Of a stretch of 64,000 bases of DNA, positions 58,723 to 64,000 are shown one piece after another (position 1 is the stretch's first letter; every line of letters starts with the position of its first letter). This stretch comes from Pseudomonadota bacterium (lineage in GTDB: Bacteria > Pseudomonadota > Alphaproteobacteria > Rhizobiales > Phreatobacteraceae). Where the stretch lies: positions 1-64,000 of the forward strand of contig JAIUOO010000002.1 in NCBI GenBank assembly GCA_020161695.1, written 5' to 3'. The notes under the pieces were generated by a model. It ran no database searches, was not told the DNA's origin, and saw nothing but the letters and a program-made list of their open reading frames with translations. Position numbers and translations under genes: made by a program.

Positions 58723-60350
58723 TGCGCCTGCCCCGCCTCGCTGGCGGCTTCAGGCAGAACACTGCCAACATAGAGGCGCTGGTGATGCAGGGCATCCGCC
58801 ACCGCATCGGTGTAGCGCATCACGTTGCCGGCCTGGGCGGTCATGGCGACGCAAATGCCGATCAGCAGAACGACCGGCGCGATCTCCACCACCAGCACCC
58901 TGGGTACGATGACCTCCAGTGGCGCCCAGAATGTGCGTATGCCGGTTCGCATCATGGCAAGCAGCACGGCAAGTCCCGACAGGATCAACAACGCCGTCAA
59001 TGTCCAGCCCATACCGCCCGGGCCGGTTGTCTGCGCCCCAAGGCCTGCCGGGTTGAAAATGGCATTGATCAACGCGAACTTGCCGATAAAGCCCGACAGC
59101 GGCGGCAGCCCGGAGAGAAGCAGGGCCAGAAGCCCGAAGCAGATGCCGAGAATGGCGAGCGCGCCCGGCATGACCACGCCGACCTCTTCCTGCTCGTCTT
59201 CTTCCGGCTCGACATCGTCGCCATAGGCCTCCATCGTGACGGTCAGCAGGTTGGCGGCGGGCTCCTGCGCGCGCTCGACCAGCTCGACCATCAGGAAAAG
59301 CGCGCTTACCGCAAGCGTCGAGGTCAGAAGATAAAACAGCGCCCCCGACACGGCCGCCTTGTCGCCGAGACCAACCGCAGCCAACAGCGTGCCCGAGGAG
59401 ACCAGCAGGCTATAGCCGGCAAGCCGGCCAAGCGACTGTGAAGCGAGCACGCCGAACGCACCGAACGCGATGGTGGCCATGCCGCCGATCAGCAGCACCT
59501 CGCTGCCAAAGCCCGTGAGCGCACCGGCCTCTGCCCCGAACAGCAACAAACTGAGCCGCAGCAAGACATAGAACCCGACCTTGCTGAGGATGGCGAAGAG
59601 CGCGGAGGCGGGAGCGGAAGCCGCCATGTAGGTGGTGGGCAGCCAAAAGCACAGCGGCCACATGCCGGCCTTGATGAGAAAGGCGACACCCAGGATGGCC
59701 GAACCAGCGGCAAGCAGACCCTGGTTTTCCGGCGCAACCTCGGGAATACGCTGGGCCAGATCGGCCATGTTCAGCGTGCCGGTCACGCCGTAGATCAGGC
59801 TGACGCCGATCAGGAACAGCAGCGACGCCGCAAGATTGATCGCGATGTAGTGCAGGCCCGCGCGCACCCGAAAAGTACCCGAACCATACAGCATCAACCC
59901 GTAAGACGCCGCCAGCAGAACCTCGAAGAAAACGAACAGGTTGAACAGGTCCCCGGTCAGGAACGCGCCGTTCACACCCATCAGCAGGAACTGAAACAAC
60001 GTGTGGAAATGCGGGGCCGCCTTATGCCAGCGCGCAAGCGAAAACAGCAGCGATGCCACGGCGAGCACCGACGTCAAAGTCACCATCAGGGCCGAAAGCC
60101 GATCAAGCACCAGCACGATGCCGAAAGGCGGCGCCCAGTCGCCCAGGCGGTAGACATGGACAACCGGCGCCCCGGCAACATCGACCAGGCGCAAAAGCCA
60201 GATCGACAGCACCAACAGCAATGCAGTGGCTGCAATGTTGATGCCGGCCTTCAGGCTGTGCCGACGCTCGTCGAACAACAGCAGGGTGGCCCCCGCCGCC
60301 ATTGGCAGCAGGATGGGCAGGACGGGAAGATGCGCGGCGAAATCCATCAA
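58719..60350 (-). CDS. mnhD: Mrp-type Na+/H+ antiporter subunit D
   Basis: 543-aa proton-pumping-type subunit homologous to NuoM/NuoN with about 14 hydrophobic segments. The proton_antipo_M core includes TGDLFNLFVFFEVLLAASY (Glu of the TM5 pair), MWPLCFWLPTTYMAASAPAS (the Lys/channel helix region) and LSGLPPLSGFIGKFALI. A charged insertion with EPEEDEQEE near residue 385 is longer than in many homologues. Overlaps mnhC and mnhE by 4 bp. Confidence 0.95.
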   Translation of the reverse strand: MMDFAAHLPVLPILLPMAAGATLLLFDERRHSLKAGINIAATALLLVLSIWLLRLVDVAGAPVVHVYRLGDWAPPFGIVLVLDRLSALMVTLTSVLAVASLLFSLARWHKAAPHFHTLFQFLLMGVNGAFLTGDLFNLFVFFEVLLAASYGLMLYGSGTFRVRAGLHYIAINLAASLLFLIGVSLIYGVTGTLNMADLAQRIPEVAPENQGLLAAGSAILGVAFLIKAGMWPLCFWLPTTYMAASAPASALFAILSKVGFYVLLRLSLLLFGAEAGALTGFGSEVLLIGGMATIAFGAFGVLASQSLGRLAGYSLLVSSGTLLAAVGLGDKAAVSGALFYLLTSTLAVSALFLMVELVERAQEPAANLLTVTMEAYGDDVEPEEDEQEEVGVVMPGALAILGICFGLLALLLSGLPPLSGFIGKFALINAIFNPAGLGAQTTGPGGMGWTLTALLILSGLAVLLAMMRTGIRTFWAPLEVIVPRVLVVEIAPVVLLIGICVAMTAQAGNVMRYTDAVADALHHQRLYVGSVLPEAASEAGQAQ

Positions 60351-60691
60351 TGTGGCTCCCGCCCGTCGACATGGTCGCTGCCGGTCAATCCGCGCGATGC
60401 CAGCAGCACAACAAGGAAAAGTGCCGTGGTGGCAAAACCGATGACGATTGCGGTCAGCACAAGCGCCTGCGGAAGCGGATCCGCATAGTCCGCCGGGTTG
60501 ATGGCGCCGGCACCGTCGAGTACGGCGGCTGCGCCGCTGTGGAGCCTGCCCATGCTGAAGATGAACAGGTTGACCGCATAGGACAGCAGCGACAGGCCAA
60601 TGATCACCTGATAGGTGCGCGGCCGCAGCAGCAGCCAGACGCCGGAGCCCGTCAGCACGCCAATGGCAATTGCAAGTGTCAGCTCCATCAC
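60347..60691 (-). CDS. mnhC: Mrp-type Na+/H+ antiporter subunit C
   Basis: 114-aa three-helix subunit homologous to NuoK. Typical segments are GVWLLLRPRTYQVIIGLSLL and PLPQALVLTAIVIGFATTALF, the latter carrying the conserved PQALVLTAIVI motif. Overlaps mnhAB and mnhD by ATGA. Confidence 0.95.
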   Translation of the reverse strand: MMELTLAIAIGVLTGSGVWLLLRPRTYQVIIGLSLLSYAVNLFIFSMGRLHSGAAAVLDGAGAINPADYADPLPQALVLTAIVIGFATTALFLVVLLASRGLTGSDHVDGREPH

Positions 60692-63570
60692 GACTGCTCC
60701 TCTATCCGGGACGCGCGCAGCCTGCGGACCGATTGGTGGGCCAGGGCGATCAACATGAGTACGGTCGCTCCGACGACGAGCGACAGGACACCGAGGTCGA
60801 AGAGCGAAGCGGTAGCGAGTGGCACCTTGCCGATAAGAGGCACATCCACATATTGCGCGTATGATGTCAGGAACGGCTTGCCGAAGAACCAGGCTCCCGC
60901 ACCGGTCAGAAGTGCCGTCAGCAGACCGCCGCCTATCCAGGTCACCGGCAGGATGCGCAACCTGTCTTCGACCCAGATCGTTCCGGCCGCCATGTATTGC
61001 AGAATGAACCCGGCGGCCATCGCCACGCCGGCCGCAAAGCCGCCGCCCGGCGCGTCATGGCCGCGCAGGAACAGGTAGGCCGAGAATACGATGACGACAG
61101 GGAACATCCACTTCATGATGACCGAAGGCACCAGAAGATAGTCGACCGCAGTTGCGCCCGGCTGGCGATCGGGATGCGCTTCGTCATAGGCGCGCTGGAT
61201 TCGCTGCTGCTCAGGCCGCTCGACGGTGTCCGGCGCCGGCCTGAACCGGCGCAGCAAGGCAAAAACCGTAAGTGCCACAATGCCGAGCACCGTAATCTCG
61301 CCCAGCGTATCGAAGCCTCGAAAATCGACGAGGATGACGTTGACGACGTTGCGCCCGCCGCCGCCGCTGTAGGCATTTTCGAGGAAAAAGTCGGAAATGG
61401 TCTGCGGCAGGGGTCTTGTCATGACCGCATAGGCGACGATCGTCATTCCCAGGCCCGCACCGACAGCCATCACGAGATCGCGCAGGCGCCGCAGCCTTGC
61501 CATGGGGCCGGTGGCCTCGCTCAGTCCCTGGAACCTCTTCGGCAGCCAGCGCAGACCCAACAATATGAGAACGGAGGTGACGATCTCGACGACAAGCTGG
61601 GTGACGGCGAGGTCCGGCGCCGACATCCAGACAAAGGTCATGCAGGTGACGAGCCCGGTGCCTCCGAGCAGGGCCAGCGCGGCCAGGCGATGGAATTTGG
61701 CCTGGTAGGCCGCCGCGACGGCGCAGACCACGCCCACCGCCCACATGCCGGTAAAGGCCCAGTCCATGCCCTTGAGACTGATCGGCGCCAGATCGACCAC
61801 GCCGCCGAAGAGCGACAGGAATGCCGCGGCGAAAGCAATGAAGACGACAAGGCGCAGCTGCGGCTGCAAGCGGCGAGTGCCCAGATTGGTCTCGACGAAG
61901 CGTGCCCAGCGCCACGAAACCGTGACCATCACCTGCTCGAAAATGCGCTGCGCCTGGATGCCGCTGAGCAGAAAAGGCCCGTCCGAGCGTTCCAGATAAT
62001 TGCCGATCAAAAGGTAGAGCAACGCTCCCGCAACCAGCGCGACCAGGCTCATGATCAGGGGCGTGTTGAAGCCATGCCAGACGGCAAGGCTGTATTCGGG
62101 CGTAGCCGATCCCAGCACCGAGGTGACCGCGATGTGCAAATAGGGTCCGATCGTCAGCCCCGGTGCGATGCCGACCACCAGGCAGGCGATCACCAACAAG
62201 GTCACGGGCAGGCGCATGAAGAAAGGCGGCTCGTGCGGCGCGCGCGGAAAACTCTCCGGGGGTGCGCCGAGGAATATGGAGTGAATAAGCCGGATCGAAT
62301 AGGTCACCGCCAGCGCACTGGCGAGCACGGCGGCGTAGGGTGCAATCGTGTCCAGCCAGGAGTCGGCATGCGTTTCGACCGCCTCGGCGAAAAACATCTC
62401 CTTGGACAGGAAACCATTGAGCAGGGGAACGCCGGCCATGGCAGCGCTCGCCACCATCGCAAGCGTGCCGGTAATCGGCATGAAGCGGAACAGTCCGCTC
62501 AGCTTCCTGAGGTCGCGCGTGCCGGTCTCGTGATCGATAATGCCGGCGGCCATGAACAATGACGCCTTGAAGGTCGCATGGTTCATGATGTGGAAGATCG
62601 CGGCAACCAGGCCGAGAGGGCTGCCGAGGCTCAGCAACAGAGTGATCAGGCCCAGATGGCTGATCGTCGAGTAGGCAAGCAGTCCCTTGAGGTCCTGCTG
62701 GAACATGGCGAGGTATGCGCCGACGACGAGCGAGGCCATGCCCGCCAACCCGACGATGGTGAACCACTCAGGCGTGCCCGACAGGACCGGCCACAGGCGT
62801 GCCAGCAGGAAGACGCCGGCCTTCACCATCGTCGCCGAATGAAGATATGCCGACACCGGCGTCGGCGCGGCCATGGCATTGGGAAGCCAGAAATGGAACG
62901 GGAACTGGGCGCTCTTGGTGAACGCCCCGAGCAGCACGAGCAGCAGCGCCGGCAGATAGAGAGCATGGCCACGGATCAGGTCGCCGGAAGCCAGAACGCG
63001 GTCGAGGTCGTAACTTCCGACGATGTGCCCGATCACCACGACGCCGCCCAGCAGGCCAAGGCCTCCGATCGCCGTGACGGTCAGCGACATGCGCGCGCCA
63101 TCGCGCGCGGACTGATTGTGGTGCCAGTAGCCTATGAGCAGGAAAGACGTGACGCTGGTCAGCTCCCAGAAGATCACCAGCAGGATCAGGTTGCCGGAGA
63201 TGACGACGCCGAGCATCGCCCCCATGAAAGCCTGGAAGAAGGCGAAGAAGCGCGGCACCGGATCTTCGGCCGACATGTAATACCGGGCGTAAAGCACAAC
63301 CAGCACGCCGATGCCGCTGACCAGGAGCGCAAACAGCCAGGCAAAGCCGTCGAGCCTGAGTGACACGGAAAGGCCAAGGCTGGGCACCCATTCGAATACC
63401 GAGCGCACCACTTCATTGTCGCGAACGGGAACATAGAGGAGCCAAACCGCCACATGGCAGGCCAACGCCACGGCGCCGGCAATGATGCCAGCAAGATTTC
63501 GCGACTTCGACGCCAGCATGATGGTTATCAAGCTTCCCGCGAAGGGCAAAAGAACAAGCAGCGTCAGCAA
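60688..63570 (-). CDS. mnhAB: Fused Mrp-type Na+/H+ antiporter subunits A and B (PhaAB-type)
   Basis: 960-aa fusion. The first 770 residues are MnhA (NuoL-like, many helices; LLVIFWELTSVTSFLLIGYW with the TM5 Glu, and FHFWLPNAMAAPTPVSAYLH), followed by the A C-terminal domain; residues about 795-945 are MnhB (HDAPGGGFAAGVAMAAGF). A-B fusion marks group-2 Mrp systems such as S. meliloti Pha. Start is uncertain: the only standard start in frame near the conserved N-terminus is TTG 63570, 20 bp after an AGGAAA ribosome-binding site; the in-frame codons upstream (to a stop at 63627) contain no ATG or GTG. First gene of the operon; exports Na+/K+ in exchange for H+. Confidence 0.94.
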   Translation of the reverse strand: MLTLLVLLPFAGSLITIMLASKSRNLAGIIAGAVALACHVAVWLLYVPVRDNEVVRSVFEWVPSLGLSVSLRLDGFAWLFALLVSGIGVLVVLYARYYMSAEDPVPRFFAFFQAFMGAMLGVVISGNLILLVIFWELTSVTSFLLIGYWHHNQSARDGARMSLTVTAIGGLGLLGGVVVIGHIVGSYDLDRVLASGDLIRGHALYLPALLLVLLGAFTKSAQFPFHFWLPNAMAAPTPVSAYLHSATMVKAGVFLLARLWPVLSGTPEWFTIVGLAGMASLVVGAYLAMFQQDLKGLLAYSTISHLGLITLLLSLGSPLGLVAAIFHIMNHATFKASLFMAAGIIDHETGTRDLRKLSGLFRFMPITGTLAMVASAAMAGVPLLNGFLSKEMFFAEAVETHADSWLDTIAPYAAVLASALAVTYSIRLIHSIFLGAPPESFPRAPHEPPFFMRLPVTLLVIACLVVGIAPGLTIGPYLHIAVTSVLGSATPEYSLAVWHGFNTPLIMSLVALVAGALLYLLIGNYLERSDGPFLLSGIQAQRIFEQVMVTVSWRWARFVETNLGTRRLQPQLRLVVFIAFAAAFLSLFGGVVDLAPISLKGMDWAFTGMWAVGVVCAVAAAYQAKFHRLAALALLGGTGLVTCMTFVWMSAPDLAVTQLVVEIVTSVLILLGLRWLPKRFQGLSEATGPMARLRRLRDLVMAVGAGLGMTIVAYAVMTRPLPQTISDFFLENAYSGGGGRNVVNVILVDFRGFDTLGEITVLGIVALTVFALLRRFRPAPDTVERPEQQRIQRAYDEAHPDRQPGATAVDYLLVPSVIMKWMFPVVIVFSAYLFLRGHDAPGGGFAAGVAMAAGFILQYMAAGTIWVEDRLRILPVTWIGGGLLTALLTGAGAWFFGKPFLTSYAQYVDVPLIGKVPLATASLFDLGVLSLVVGATVLMLIALAHQSVRRLRASRIEEQS

Positions 63571-64000
63571 GGCGGTATCGATGTCGATTTTCCTGAGTGC
63601 CAGAGGGGAGATTCTAGGCGGTGTCTAAACCTATCTTCACCTTTCCTGACAATGAGTAAAGCAGCCCGCCGCCATAGCCTCGACCCTCGACGTCGCCTGG
63701 GCGTCATGAGCCACACAGGCGAGCAAGGCGACGCAGCCCTGAAAGCGTCGTTGCCGGCATTGTCGCCATGGCGTGAGAACCGCGAGCCTGATGCGGCGAC
63801 CATCGAAGGTCCGCCTCAGGCGAACAATTCCGCGTGATCGAGCTTCATCGCACTGGCGACGTGTGGGGCTGGGCAAAGTTACTGAGCGGAGCCAATCAAT
63901 TGGACTGTGGGCTCCGATCTGCAAAACCAACCGAACGGCGCGACAACCCGCGCCAGATCGCTGATGGGCCGAAGCTGACGCTGCCCTTGGGCCCTGTCAC
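63571..64000. other. No gene recognised at the right edge
   Basis: 430 bp upstream of mnhAB and reaching the window edge. Short reading frames on both strands (60-130 aa) are Arg/Ser-rich or low complexity and look like noise. The stretch should contain the mnhAB promoter, but I see no convincing -35/-10 pair. A gene beginning further right may end or start here. Confidence 0.4.

Noticed and set aside
63454..63837. 127-aa plus-strand frame at the right edge
   Set aside because: Half of it is antisense to mnhAB, composition is low-complexity and there is no ribosome-binding site or domain.

Overview
The window looks like a chromosomal segment of an alphaproteobacterium of the order Rhizobiales, probably a Mesorhizobium/Aminobacter-type member of the Phyllobacteriaceae. 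The support is uniformly high GC, the soxBDAG, pntAA-AB-B and fused Mrp (phaAB-type) operons, a DUF992 protein, RIME-like intergenic palindromes and a glycine riboswitch placed before dadA-glcB. I see no rRNA, tRNA, CRISPR array, insertion sequence or phage gene.

Layout. 0-3.2 kb: an APC-type permease (cut by the left edge) and an N-formylglutamate amidohydrolase, divergent from an RpiR regulator. 3.3-7.7 kb: an RND efflux adaptor and pump. 7.9-9.9 kb: a MaoC hydratase, a TetR regulator, a tiny exported protein behind twin palindromes, and a small conserved protein. 10-15.6 kb: the heterotetrameric sarcosine oxidase operon soxB-(unknown 144 aa)-soxD-soxA-soxG. 15.8-24 kb: mixed housekeeping and accessory genes (SDR, Fsr-type exporter, AraC with DUF2000, GH5 hydrolase, rpsU, TPR lipoprotein, quinone reductase, DUF992, LysE exporter). 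24.2-27.3 kb: pntAA-AB-B.

27.4-48.7 kb is the most interesting part. It holds four transcription units: a NitT/TauT ABC importer; gntR-ridA-cobW divergent from a cytosine/creatinine-deaminase-like amidohydrolase; a six-gene operon (opine-dehydrogenase-like, dipicolinate-synthase-A-like, hydantoinase-like, an unknown, 4-OT tautomerase, isochorismatase-VOC fusion); and an operon of an enolase-superfamily enzyme, a creatinase-like M24 protein and an AtzB-like deaminase. The promoters of these units share a TTGACA -35 box followed by TGATCA operators; two of them share an identical 19-bp block. I infer one regulon, probably under the GntR repressor, for uptake and ring opening of a cyclic ureide or N-heterocycle. 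Embedded between them, but separately controlled, is a dadA-like oxidase plus malate synthase G (glcB) behind a tandem glycine riboswitch. Together with sox this forms a plausible route from sarcosine or glycine through glyoxylate to malate.

48.8-54.9 kb: a polyamine-type ABC importer with a DmpA-type aminopeptidase and an RpiR regulator. 54.9-57.6 kb: a HtrA-like serine protease divergent from a sister protein that has lost all three catalytic residues and is linked to a LuxR-type regulator. 57.6-63.6 kb: the complete group-2 Mrp Na+/H+ antiporter operon mnhAB-C-D-E-F-G, all genes overlapping. 63.6-64 kb: no gene recognised.
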